This document shows positions 27,778 through 36,738 of a stretch of 64,000 nt of DNA, in pieces. The notes below the pieces were generated by a model, which was given only the letters and a program-made list of their open reading frames with translations, searched no databases and was not told the origin of the DNA. Position 1 is the stretch's first letter. Each line of letters opens with the position of its first letter. The stretch comes from Nitrospira sp. (GTDB taxonomy: Bacteria > Nitrospirota > Nitrospiria > Nitrospirales > Nitrospiraceae), in assembly GCA_031315995.1 (NCBI GenBank), contig JALDRG010000012.1:1-64000 (forward strand), given 5' to 3'. Position numbers and translations under genes: made by a program.

Positions 27778-30700
27778 GTGAGGGTTCGTCCGCGCGCTGT
27801 GGTATTGTCATTGCTCGGCCTGGTGGTCGTGGGTGTGCTCCTTCTCTTATATTCGCGCGAGCTGTTCGGCGTCGATCTCATCAAGAATTTCTTTCTCCAA
27901 CAACTCGAAACCAGCCTGCGGAGAAAGATCGAAGTCGATCGGATTAAGCTGGTGCTCCTGCCCAGCATCCGGCTGGAACTCTCCAACGTCGGCGTCTATG
28001 GACATGACGACCCGACACATGTGGTCTTCAAAGCCAAAGAAATCGACATCGTGCTGCGCCTACTGCCATTGCTGAAGAAGCAGGTCGTGGCCAAACGGGT
28101 GTTTCTCGATGAACCAACCGTGACACTGATTCGCAATCGGTCCGGCCATTGGAACGTGCTCGCCGGGCTGCCTTCCGCGGCGAAGGACGAATCGGCCTAT
28201 CAGATGTTCAGCCGTCTCTTGCAAATTCGTGAAGCCACGATTCAGCAGGGACATGTGACGATTACGGACGAGGCTCGGCCCGACGGCATCCGGACTACCA
28301 GGCTTGAATCGGTCGAGATGGCATTAAAGGTCTATCCGGGCAAGGCTCAGGGAGACTTGCACATCTCCGCCTCGTTACCGGCCGAAGCAGCACCATCATC
28401 ATTTTCACTGACGGGCACCATCAGTTTGAGTGAATCTTCTTCGTCCCTGGCGGCCGAAGAACCGTATTCGGTCCATCCCGCGTTCCAATTCGACGGCCAG
28501 ATCGACACCACCAATCTACGCTTGCGCGAAGCCGCCGATTTTTTCGGACCGCGACCGGTGCCGGATCAACTGCAAGGCGGGGCAAACCTTCAAAGCCGCA
28601 TCCGTGTCGCCCCCGGCGTAGCCGGGTATGACGTGGTCCTCACGGAAATTTCCGCTAATGTCGATGAGCTAGCGCTCACCGGCAAGGCTAACCTGGCAGG
28701 GCTCCTGACCTCGCAACCCACGTTCTCAATCACCTTCGCGTCGCCCATGGTCGATCTCAAAAACCTTTTCGCCCGTATCCCCGCCCAATGGATTCATCCC
28801 CAATTGCCGGGGATCGTCGAACAACGTCAGCTGGGAGGAACGGTCGAAATCCTCTCAGCCACGTTGACCGGCGCCACGGCCCCTAGCCCGCAATTGTCGC
28901 TCACGGGTGACTTCCGGATAGAGAAGGGCACCGCATTGATCGGCGTGGACCGGGTGCCGACACAGGACCTGGCCGCCGCCATTTCGGTGGAACCGGGACG
29001 CATCAAAGTCGGGAAGCTGACCGGAAGTTATGGAACCCTTCAAATGACTGACGGCAAAGCCGTCGTGTCGTTCCTGGATGAGGGGCCCTGGATGGAGTTA
29101 GACGTAAGCGGCAACATGGCGGCGGCCGAACTGGTGAGGTTTCTGACCAAGACCATCCGCGCGGACCGGCTCACGTCATTGCTCGCACAATCGCGCGAGA
29201 TCGAGGGGCAGACCCATCCGACCTTCCGCCTTGTCGGACCGCTCGATAAGCCGGAGGGCATCACATTCGCGGGCGGAGAGGTGCTGGCCGATCAAGTCAG
29301 CCTTATGAATCCCTCACTGCCGCAGCGGCTCACGGCCATGAACGGGCGCATCGTCTTCTCACAGACCGGCGGCGCGCAGTTCGATCAGGTCACCGCGAAC
29401 CTGGGCGAAGCGCAACTCCAATTTAACGGGATAATCAGCGGCGGCACACCGAGCACCTTTCAAGATTTTGTCATCCGCGCGAAGGGGAGCGCCGCCCAGC
29501 TCCGCCAGATGGTGTCCGCCGGGACTTTTCCCGATGACCTGCTCTATGGAATCGTCAATGCCAAGGTTCAGCTGTCCGGCCATGCCGGCGCACCGCATTT
29601 GCGCGGAGAGATCGGCCTGAACGAAGCCAAACTCGTACTCCCAATGGTAGGGGAAAAACCACTGGGCTCACCGGCCTCGTTGGAACTCGATGCCGATGTC
29701 ACGCGCGGAGTCGGCCTGGTGATTTCGCGGCTGGAACTCGTGGTGCCACCGTTGCGACTCCCGTTAAAAGGACACATCACCCTCGGCGACCAGTTTTCGA
29801 TCGATGCCTCCCTTGCATCCGGCACCGTATCGCTCTCAAGCCTTCCTGAATGGATCTATCGTAGCGGTGTCGAAGCCGGAAATCTCGAAGTCTCGATGGA
29901 TGTAAAGGGCACGGACGCCGAGTGGAAACATTGGCGCACGAGCGGGTGGCTGGCGCTCACCAACGGCCTCATGACGGTCAAGGGCGTGGAGGGTCCCGTC
30001 GAGGACATATATCTCCGTCTGAAATTTTCCAAAAACATCGCCGACATCAAGCAGCTCTCGTTTCGTATCAAGGACAGCGATGTGAGCTTGTCGGGCGCCC
30101 TGAAGAATTGGACGACGAAGCCGGTCATTGCGGTCAAGATCGAATCAGCCCAGATGGATCTCGATTTGCTGATCCCGAAAGGACAACGCTCGCCGATCCG
30201 CGAATTGCTTGAAACCCTGGCCGCGACCAGTCAGGTCAGCGCGACCGCCACGATCGAGAAGGGGTTGTACAAAAATCTGCGGTTCGGCGGCTTGTCCGGC
30301 CGATTGTCCATTCAAGACGGTATGCTGGACCTCGACCGTGTCGTCGCCCAATCTGGGCCCGGCCATGTGGCCGGACGCATGGTCGTCCGCCTTCCCAAAG
30401 CGCAGCCTGCCGAAACGGAGACTTCGCTGAGAATGACAGGCGTCCCCTTCGAAAACCTATTGCCGTTACTGGACTCGCGCGACCAACCGGTGACCGGCGA
30501 TCTGAAACTAACCGGGGTGGTTCGCGGACACGGACGAAATCCTCATGGCCTGCTGCCGACCCTCAACGGGAAAGTCGAAATGGTGTTGCAGGACGGACGC
30601 ATTCTCAAGACGGAGAAGCGCGCCATCTGGAAGATTCTCTCGATTCTGAATCTGCCCGCAGTGTTGCAAGGCAAAGTGGACCTGGAGAAGGAGGGGTTGC

Positions 30701-31191
30701 AGTATAACCGGGCAAGCGCGACTCTGACGATTCAAAATGGATTGGTGAAAACGCAGAATATCGTGCTAGACAGTCCGGTGCTGAAGATTTCTGCCGTCGG
30801 CAGTTACGACATGCCCACGGATCAACTGGACATGATTTGGGCGGTGAGTCCCTTCGGATCCTATTCGCAATTCTTAAAATCGATTCCGCTGTTCGGACGC
30901 CTGATCGCCGGAGACCGCAAAGGCCTGGCCACGGCTCTCTTTCAGGTCAAGGGCTCCCTTGATGATCCGGACGTGACCTACATGCCGATGAAGTCTTTTA
31001 CCACGGGACTGACCGGCGTCGCCCAGCTCGCGTTCGACCTGCTGAAGAATACCGTTATGCTCCCGATCGACATTCTTGCGCCGCAGGAAGAGAAGGATCC
31101 AATGTTCGATCCCTCGTTGGAGATGCAGACACCGCCTGCTGCGGCGCCGCCTGTCACTGCGCCGGGCACACCGACACCGAGCATGCCTTGA
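27778..31191 (+). CDS. Large AsmA/DUF3971-family envelope protein
   Basis: 1137 residues from GTG 27778, placed directly before the signal-anchor VRVRPRAVVLSLLGLVVVGVL; an upstream TTG at 27685 would give an implausible leader. A single N-terminal membrane anchor is followed by a very long beta-rich periplasmic body with repeats of the AsmA/TamB type (LELSNVGVYGHDDPTHVVFKAKEIDIVLRLLPLL) and a C-terminal AsmA-like part (GSYDMPTDQLDMIWAVSPFGSYSQFLKSIPLFGRLIAGDRKG). The family is linked to outer-membrane homeostasis and lipid transport. It is followed closely by the peptidase gene. Confidence 0.85.
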   Translation: MRVRPRAVVLSLLGLVVVGVLLLLYSRELFGVDLIKNFFLQQLETSLRRKIEVDRIKLVLLPSIRLELSNVGVYGHDDPTHVVFKAKEIDIVLRLLPLLKKQVVAKRVFLDEPTVTLIRNRSGHWNVLAGLPSAAKDESAYQMFSRLLQIREATIQQGHVTITDEARPDGIRTTRLESVEMALKVYPGKAQGDLHISASLPAEAAPSSFSLTGTISLSESSSSLAAEEPYSVHPAFQFDGQIDTTNLRLREAADFFGPRPVPDQLQGGANLQSRIRVAPGVAGYDVVLTEISANVDELALTGKANLAGLLTSQPTFSITFASPMVDLKNLFARIPAQWIHPQLPGIVEQRQLGGTVEILSATLTGATAPSPQLSLTGDFRIEKGTALIGVDRVPTQDLAAAISVEPGRIKVGKLTGSYGTLQMTDGKAVVSFLDEGPWMELDVSGNMAAAELVRFLTKTIRADRLTSLLAQSREIEGQTHPTFRLVGPLDKPEGITFAGGEVLADQVSLMNPSLPQRLTAMNGRIVFSQTGGAQFDQVTANLGEAQLQFNGIISGGTPSTFQDFVIRAKGSAAQLRQMVSAGTFPDDLLYGIVNAKVQLSGHAGAPHLRGEIGLNEAKLVLPMVGEKPLGSPASLELDADVTRGVGLVISRLELVVPPLRLPLKGHITLGDQFSIDASLASGTVSLSSLPEWIYRSGVEAGNLEVSMDVKGTDAEWKHWRTSGWLALTNGLMTVKGVEGPVEDIYLRLKFSKNIADIKQLSFRIKDSDVSLSGALKNWTTKPVIAVKIESAQMDLDLLIPKGQRSPIRELLETLAATSQVSATATIEKGLYKNLRFGGLSGRLSIQDGMLDLDRVVAQSGPGHVAGRMVVRLPKAQPAETETSLRMTGVPFENLLPLLDSRDQPVTGDLKLTGVVRGHGRNPHGLLPTLNGKVEMVLQDGRILKTEKRAIWKILSILNLPAVLQGKVDLEKEGLQYNRASATLTIQNGLVKTQNIVLDSPVLKISAVGSYDMPTDQLDMIWAVSPFGSYSQFLKSIPLFGRLIAGDRKGLATALFQVKGSLDDPDVTYMPMKSFTTGLTGVAQLAFDLLKNTVMLPIDILAPQEEKDPMFDPSLEMQTPPAAAPPVTAPGTPTPSMP

Positions 31192-31242
31192 CCACCTCGG
31201 ACCCGCGTGATAGCATCCACACGACGTGACCGCATCCATCTC

Positions 31243-32400
31243 ATGAGCCATTCGACCGAACACAGCACCCATTCCCACCACAGCGCGACGCTCTTCATCG
31301 CTGCCAGCGAAACAGACTCGAATCTCTATTACGCCACCCGTTTCATCGCGCCGGATCCCTTCGTCTACCTGGAAGTGAAAGGCGAGCGGCTCATGGTCAT
31401 GAGCGACCTGGAAGTGGATCGGGCACGCCATCAGGCGACGGTCGATCGCGTATTGTCCTATTCGGATTTGGAACGGCGCGCGAGGTCGCAGGGCGTGAAA
31501 GACCCCGGCACAATCGATGTCATTCATCTGCTGTTACAGGATGCCGGCCTGACCGAGATCTTGGTGCCGCCAAGTTTTCCCTTTCTCCATGCGAGCCGAC
31601 TCCAGGAACTAGGCTATCGGCTGCGCACCAAACGCGAACCGTTTTACGAACAGCGCGTGATAAAATCCGTCGACGAGGTCCGGCACATTGAATCCGCCCA
31701 GCGCGCGACAGAAACGGCGGTCGCCGCCGCGCACCAGAGCCTCCGCCGCGCGGAGATTCGCGACCACGTCCTCTGGCTGGACGGGGAGGTGCTCACCTCG
31801 GAGCGTGTCAAGAAACTGATCAATGTGGCCTTGATGGAGTGTGATTGCGTCGCACAGCATACCATCGTGGCAGGCGGAGAACAGGCCTGCGATCCCCATG
31901 ATGAAGGCAGCGGGCCGTTGCCGGCGCATCGCAGCATTATTTTCGACGTCTTCCCACGATCCGCCGACACACGCTACTTCGCCGACATGTCTCGCACCGT
32001 CGTCCGCGGACGGCCTTCACCGGAATTGACGCGGCTGTACCACGCCGTCAAGGATGCTCAGGAGGAGGCCATCACCAAAATTCGCGATGGCGCAGACGGA
32101 GCGGCCATCCACCAGGGTATCTGCGAACGTTTCGAGAAGGCTGGGTACCTGACCGGGGTGGTCAACGGTCGCATGCAAGGCTATTTTCACGGCACCGGCC
32201 ATGGAGTCGGCTTGGATATTCATGAAGCGCCCCGAATCAGCCGGACCGGCTCGTTGCTGCAGGAAGGACATGTCGTCACCGTGGAACCGGGACTCTATTA
32301 CCCCGGCCTTGGCGCCGTTCGTATTGAAGACATGGTCCTCGTCACCAAGGACGGATGCCGCAATCTCACGAACTATCCGAAAGTCTTCGAACTCGGCTGA
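31243..32400 (+). CDS. Xaa-Pro aminopeptidase (M24 family)
   Basis: 385 residues from ATG 31243; a GTG at 31207 would add 12. A creatinase-like N-terminal domain precedes the pita-bread fold with the five metal ligands visible in IFDVFPRS (Asp), FADMSRT (Asp), GTGHGVGLDIHE (His), VTVEPGLY (Glu) and VRIEDMV (Glu). Two divalent metals would cleave the N-terminal residue from X-Pro peptides. Cytoplasmic. Its end overlaps upstream in-frame sequence of the next gene but not that gene's preferred start. Confidence 0.9.
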   Translation: MSHSTEHSTHSHHSATLFIAASETDSNLYYATRFIAPDPFVYLEVKGERLMVMSDLEVDRARHQATVDRVLSYSDLERRARSQGVKDPGTIDVIHLLLQDAGLTEILVPPSFPFLHASRLQELGYRLRTKREPFYEQRVIKSVDEVRHIESAQRATETAVAAAHQSLRRAEIRDHVLWLDGEVLTSERVKKLINVALMECDCVAQHTIVAGGEQACDPHDEGSGPLPAHRSIIFDVFPRSADTRYFADMSRTVVRGRPSPELTRLYHAVKDAQEEAITKIRDGADGAAIHQGICERFEKAGYLTGVVNGRMQGYFHGTGHGVGLDIHEAPRISRTGSLLQEGHVVTVEPGLYYPGLGAVRIEDMVLVTKDGCRNLTNYPKVFELG

Positions 32401-32474
32401 CCCAGCGTGAACTGTCGGGCAGAGAAAGCTCCTCGTCATCCTGTCACACTCGGCGCCTGACGTTTGACGATGTT

Positions 32475-33449
32475 ATGCGTCTGACTTTTACCATACAGCG
32501 TTTCAATCCCGAAACCGATCACCACCCTCACCGGGAGAATTATCGTCTCGACATCGGGCGGGGCATGACCGTGCTCGAAGCCTTGATCCGCATCAAGAAC
32601 GAACTCGACGGCCGGTTGGCGCTACGCTATTCCTGTCGCTCTGCCATTTGCGGCTCCTGCGCCATGCGCATCAACGGCACGGAAAAACTAGCCTGCCGCA
32701 CCTCCATTCGCAAAGAACTCGAACGCCACGGTCGAATTTCAATTGAGCCCTTGCCGAACCTTCCGATCATCAAAGACCTCGTGGTCGACATGTCTTCGTT
32801 CTGGGAGAAGATCCAGGCGGTCAACCCCTGGCTGACGCCGGTCACGCATCCCACCAAACGATACGGATCATTCGGACAACTGCGGCTGTTGCCGGACACC
32901 TACCAGTTTCACAATGTGGATGCCTGCATCATGTGCGGAGCTTGCGTGGCCGCCTGCACCACCCATGAAGTCTCTCGGAGCTTTTTCGGCCCAGCGGCAC
33001 TGGCGAAGGCCGCGCGATTCGTCGCAGATCCACGCGAGCCAACCGACGCCAAGCAGGCGAGACTGACCGCATTGCAAGAGGCGGATGGCATCTGGGATTG
33101 CACACGATGCAACATGTGTGTGCAAGTCTGCCCCAAGGATGTCCAACCGATGGAGGCGATTATTCGATTGCGCCGTTCCTCACTCCGGCATGATTTGACC
33201 TCAGCCGAAGGCGCTCGACACATCACCGGGTTCGTCGAGTTGGTCCGGCAAGAGGGACGCTTGAATGAAGCGCTGATGCCGCTCAAAGTCATCGGGCTCA
33301 ACCTGCATCGCGTACTCGGCGTGATGCCATTGGGTATCCGCATGTGGCTCAAGGGCAAAGTTCCGCTTCCCTTCGGCCACACCATCCCAGGCATCGAGCA
33401 GGTCCGAGCCATCTTTTCCGCCATACGCCGTCGGGCTCGACGCGTCTGA
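32475..33449 (+). CDS. sdhB: Succinate dehydrogenase/fumarate reductase iron-sulfur subunit, type-E-like
   Basis: 324 residues from ATG 32475; upstream in-frame codons give a low-complexity leader. A [2Fe-2S] ferredoxin domain (Cys54, 59, 62, 74; CRSAICGSC) is followed by two C-terminal cluster motifs, CIMCGACVAAC (151-161) and CTRCNMCVQVCP (209-220). Compared with E. coli SdhB, the second motif has an additional Cys212 in the position that leaves the middle cluster [3Fe-4S], so a [4Fe-4S] cluster is expected. No flavoprotein or membrane anchor gene is adjacent. A CCG-type candidate partner lies at 43828. Confidence 0.9.
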   Translation: MRLTFTIQRFNPETDHHPHRENYRLDIGRGMTVLEALIRIKNELDGRLALRYSCRSAICGSCAMRINGTEKLACRTSIRKELERHGRISIEPLPNLPIIKDLVVDMSSFWEKIQAVNPWLTPVTHPTKRYGSFGQLRLLPDTYQFHNVDACIMCGACVAACTTHEVSRSFFGPAALAKAARFVADPREPTDAKQARLTALQEADGIWDCTRCNMCVQVCPKDVQPMEAIIRLRRSSLRHDLTSAEGARHITGFVELVRQEGRLNEALMPLKVIGLNLHRVLGVMPLGIRMWLKGKVPLPFGHTIPGIEQVRAIFSAIRRRARRV

Positions 33450-33454
33450 CGCCC

Positions 33455-33895
33455 ATGCCGGGCCACTTCCGATTCATCGACGATATCGCGCTGGCCGATA
33501 TGGCATTTGACGCCGAGGGAGACTCCCTGCCGGCGCTCTTCGATGCCGCAACGCGAGCCCTCATCGAAAGCCTGGCTGATCCGTCCACCGTCGCACAGAC
33601 GTGGCGCCAGGCCGTGGACTTGGAAGCACCGGACATCGAGACGCTCCTCTTCGAGTGGCTTGGTCGACTCGTATATTTCAAGGACGCGCAGGGTGTGGTC
33701 TTCCATCAGGCTACTCTGTCCCTAGCGCCGACGTTCGATCAGCCAGGCTGGGGCCTGCACGCAGCACTGACCGGAGCACCGGTGAACGCCTCGACACAGG
33801 ATCTACGATCCGATGTCAAAGGCGTGACCAAGCATCTCTACACCGTGACACACGAGGGGGGCACATGGAAGGCCCGAGTGGTACTGGACGTATGA
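33455..33895 (+). CDS. Archease, RtcB activation factor
   Basis: 146 residues, typical archease length. Residues at the N-terminus (FRFIDDIALADMAFDAEGDS) and the C-terminal LRSDVKGVTKHLYTV contribute the acidic metal-binding and catalytic residues of the family. Archease accelerates guanylylation of the RNA ligase RtcB and allows several rounds of ligation. It sits 31 bases before rtcB and five bases after the SdhB stop. The ATG at 33455 is used; upstream in-frame sequence overlaps the SdhB gene. Confidence 0.9.
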   Translation: MPGHFRFIDDIALADMAFDAEGDSLPALFDAATRALIESLADPSTVAQTWRQAVDLEAPDIETLLFEWLGRLVYFKDAQGVVFHQATLSLAPTFDQPGWGLHAALTGAPVNASTQDLRSDVKGVTKHLYTVTHEGGTWKARVVLDV

Positions 33896-33926
33896 AGGAA
33901 CCCGATCGTCCCTAGTAATTCATTCC

Positions 33927-35378
33927 ATGAAATTACACACCGACATGCAGGTCGTCCGAATCCACGACTACCTTTGGGAAATTCCGCCGTCCGAAAAACC
34001 GGGCATGTTGGTCCCCGCCAGAGTCTATGCCAGCCCAGCTATCCTCGCAGGGATGGATCGTGGCGTCTTCGATCAGGTCACCAATGTGGCCTGTCTGCCC
34101 GGCATCCATCGTTATGCCCTCTGCATGCCCGACGGCCATTGGGGGTATGGCTTCCCTATCGGCGGCGTTGCCGCCTTCAACCTCGAGGATGGGATCATTT
34201 CGCCCGGCGGCGTCGGCTACGATATCAACTGCGGCATGCGATTGATCCGCACCGACCTCTCACGCTCCGAGGTGCAACCAAAACTTGAACTGTTGATGAC
34301 GGAACTCTTTCGTCGAGTCCCTGCGGGAGTCGGGTCGAGAGGCTTCGTGAATCCGACACGGCGAGACTTTCGAGACGTGATGCGACAGGGCGCGGCCTGG
34401 TGCATCGCTAAGGGGTATGGCTGGGACGAAGACCTGGAACGGATCGAAGAACGGGGATGCCTTGACGGCGCCGATCCCGCGCACGTCACCGACTACGCCA
34501 TCGAACGCGGCATCAATCAACTCGGCACCCTGGGATCCGGCAATCACTATCTGGAAGTACAGGTGGTCTCCGACAGCGGCATCTTCGACCGCCCCACAGC
34601 CGCCGCCATGGGGTTGACCGGTCGCGATCAAGTTGTGGTGATGGTCCATTGCGGCTCGCGCGGGTTCGGCCATCAAGTGGCGAGCGACTACCTCAAGGTC
34701 TTTGAAAAGGCTATGCGTCGGTACGGGATTTCCGTCCACGATCAGCAACTCGCCTGCGCGCCGTTTCGCTCGCCGGAAGGGCAGGACTATTTCAGCGCCA
34801 TGAACTGTGCGGCCAACACCGCCTTTGCCAACCGGCAAGTCATCACGCATCAAATCAGGAACGCCTTCGAAGCGGTCTTCGGTGAAAGCGCTCGGCGCCT
34901 GGGCATGCAGCTGATTTACGATGTGGCGCATAACATCGCCAAGGTCGAACGCTACGGGGACGGGGAGTGGCTGGTGCATCGCAAGGGTGCCACACGCGCA
35001 TTTGGGCCGGGGAGTCCAGAACTCCCGGCCTGCTATCGCGCGATCGGCCAACCGGTGATCTGCGGGGGCTCGATGGAGACCGGTTCCTATTTGCTGGTCG
35101 GCACGGATCAGGCCATGCAGGACACCTTTGGCTCGACCCTGCACGGATCCGGCCGAACCATGTCGCGCGCGCAAGCCAAGCGTGCGGTCCGTGGCGACCA
35201 GCTGCTGCGCGACATGAAGCACCACGGCATCCTAGTCAAAGCCGTCTCCATGTCCGGCCTGGCCGAAGAAGCCGGATTTGCCTACAAGAACATTTCCGAT
35301 GTCGTCGACACGGTGGATCACGCAGGAATCACAAAAAAGGTGGCAGAACTGAAGCCAATCGGCAATATAAAGGGCTAG
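33927..35378 (+). CDS. rtcB: RtcB-family RNA 3'-phosphate/5'-OH ligase
   Basis: 483 residues, full RtcB length. Metal-site residues lie in GGVGYDINCGMRLI (Asp, Cys), GSGNHYLEVQ and HCGSRGFGHQV (histidines), LIYDVAHNIAK, and the guanylylated histidine in LHGSGRTMSRAQA. It joins RNA 2',3'-cyclic phosphate or 3'-phosphate ends to 5'-hydroxyl ends using GTP. Paired with archease it forms an RNA repair or tRNA-healing module. No RtcA, RtcR or sigma54 promoter is visible, so the usual enterobacterial control is absent. Confidence 0.95.
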   Translation: MKLHTDMQVVRIHDYLWEIPPSEKPGMLVPARVYASPAILAGMDRGVFDQVTNVACLPGIHRYALCMPDGHWGYGFPIGGVAAFNLEDGIISPGGVGYDINCGMRLIRTDLSRSEVQPKLELLMTELFRRVPAGVGSRGFVNPTRRDFRDVMRQGAAWCIAKGYGWDEDLERIEERGCLDGADPAHVTDYAIERGINQLGTLGSGNHYLEVQVVSDSGIFDRPTAAAMGLTGRDQVVVMVHCGSRGFGHQVASDYLKVFEKAMRRYGISVHDQQLACAPFRSPEGQDYFSAMNCAANTAFANRQVITHQIRNAFEAVFGESARRLGMQLIYDVAHNIAKVERYGDGEWLVHRKGATRAFGPGSPELPACYRAIGQPVICGGSMETGSYLLVGTDQAMQDTFGSTLHGSGRTMSRAQAKRAVRGDQLLRDMKHHGILVKAVSMSGLAEEAGFAYKNISDVVDTVDHAGITKKVAELKPIGNIKG

Positions 35379-35401
35379 CCCCTTTACCAGCGCCACCGAA
35401 T

Positions 35402-35758
35402 ATGGACCAACGCCGCTACCCCCGTCTTCCAGTGCGTTTCCAGAGTTCCTTCAGTTCCGTGAACCGCATTGGCGGGGACGGCAACATCGTCGATCTGTCC
35501 TTGCGAGGCTGCGGGATCGTCAGCTCGACGGCCGTGCATACCGGAACCACCCTTGAGCTCCACATCCATCTGCCGGATCACGAAGTCCCCCTAATCATCC
35601 AGCAGGGCGTGGTGCGCTGGTGCCGAGACGGCCGGATCGGCCTCGAATTCCTCTCCCTGCAACTGAATGAATGGACGCTCCTCCAGAGCATTGTAAAAGA
35701 ACTGACTCGCCAACCCTACGAACGAACCGACGACGCGCAGAACGGTACCGGCACCTGA
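35402..35758 (+). CDS. PilZ-domain c-di-GMP-binding protein
   Basis: 118 residues consisting of one PilZ domain with both motifs: RRYPRLP (RxxxR, residues 4-8) and DLSLRGCGI (DxSxxG). The barrel follows (LELHIHLPDHEVPLIIQQGVVRWCRDGRIGLEFLSL). c-di-GMP binding is therefore likely. It lies 23 bases after rtcB and 29 bases before a membrane sensor gene, upstream of a GGDEF/EAL gene, which suggests a local signalling group. Confidence 0.85.
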   Translation: MDQRRYPRLPVRFQSSFSSVNRIGGDGNIVDLSLRGCGIVSSTAVHTGTTLELHIHLPDHEVPLIIQQGVVRWCRDGRIGLEFLSLQLNEWTLLQSIVKELTRQPYERTDDAQNGTGT

Positions 35759-35787
35759 ATGCGGCGTTCGCTTGAGGAGAACACAGC

Positions 35788-36501
35788 ATGACTCACACTC
35801 CCGTGACCGCATCCCGCTTGCCTCGCACATGGCTTCCCGCGGTGCTCATCAGCGTGATCGTCTCCGTATTCTGCGCGGCAGCACTCTACTACCTGCTGGC
35901 GCAACATGACCGCCTGCTCGTCACCCAGCGCAATGCGGCAATCGTCACGGCGACGGAACAGAGCGCGCGGGCCATGGCGCAAACCCTGGCCTGGGTCAGC
36001 GAGTCGCTGGGAAGCGACAATCTCGCCACCGTCCAGCAGACACTGGAACACCATACCCGACAGGCGAATCTCCTCGATGCCGCCGTCATCATGGACGATA
36101 ACATGATCGTGGCGGCCAGCAATCCGGACGCCATCGGCACACGGATCCAGGACTCCGCCTGGCAGTCCGCACGCAGGACCCAGGGCGGTTCCACGATCCC
36201 CAGTGTGGAAAAAGGGCGGCCGGTCCTGATCGTCATCGAGCCGTTCCGCCAGGACAACCGTATCATCGGATGGGTCAGGCTGGTCATCGCCACTCCGCCG
36301 GACGCAGCGGCACGGCGGTCAGATGATGATTTGGGACGCGACGTCGCCCTGGTCATCGGGCCACTGCTTTTATTGATGGCCACGCTGCTGATTGTGACCA
36401 TGCGCGGACTCATGAGCCAAGTTCGTGCACTCCTCATCCGCGTACTCTTGGAAGCCAGAGAGCAGACTGCAGGCGCGAGCGATACTCCCAGCAGGGGGTA
36501 G
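35788..36501 (+). CDS. Membrane-bound periplasmic sensor-like protein without output domain
   Basis: 237 residues. Two membrane helices (~17-38 and ~190-208) flank a ~150-residue periplasmic part that looks like a CACHE/PAS-type sensor (LLDAAVIMDDNMIVAASNPDAIGTRIQDSAW, then VLIVIEPFRQDNRIIGWVRLVI). Only ~30 residues follow the second helix, so no kinase, cyclase or methyl-accepting part is encoded. It may signal to the REC-PAS-GGDEF-EAL protein encoded next. Confidence 0.65.
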   Translation: MTHTPVTASRLPRTWLPAVLISVIVSVFCAAALYYLLAQHDRLLVTQRNAAIVTATEQSARAMAQTLAWVSESLGSDNLATVQQTLEHHTRQANLLDAAVIMDDNMIVAASNPDAIGTRIQDSAWQSARRTQGGSTIPSVEKGRPVLIVIEPFRQDNRIIGWVRLVIATPPDAAARRSDDDLGRDVALVIGPLLLLMATLLIVTMRGLMSQVRALLIRVLLEAREQTAGASDTPSRG

Positions 36502-36738
36502 TCCACCGGTGTGAACCGTCCCTTCGACAACTTGGGGGGCGACGGGTCTCTCTCAGGCGGTCGGCCGAATTTCCCGCCGCTCAACAAGTGCTATTTATCT
36601 AGCGCTTATCCCAAACTTTGATACCCTCAGACGAGATCGGCACAGGCAGCCTGCACATCCTCCTGAGGCGTCGTCGGCCTTCGAAGGTGGCGGCTGGCAT
36701 CGCCCGTGCCTGGTCAATAATGCAAGGAAAACCGCACC

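Noticed and set aside
34260..35225. 321-codon open frame opposite rtcB
   Set aside because: Antisense shadow of an intact RtcB gene.
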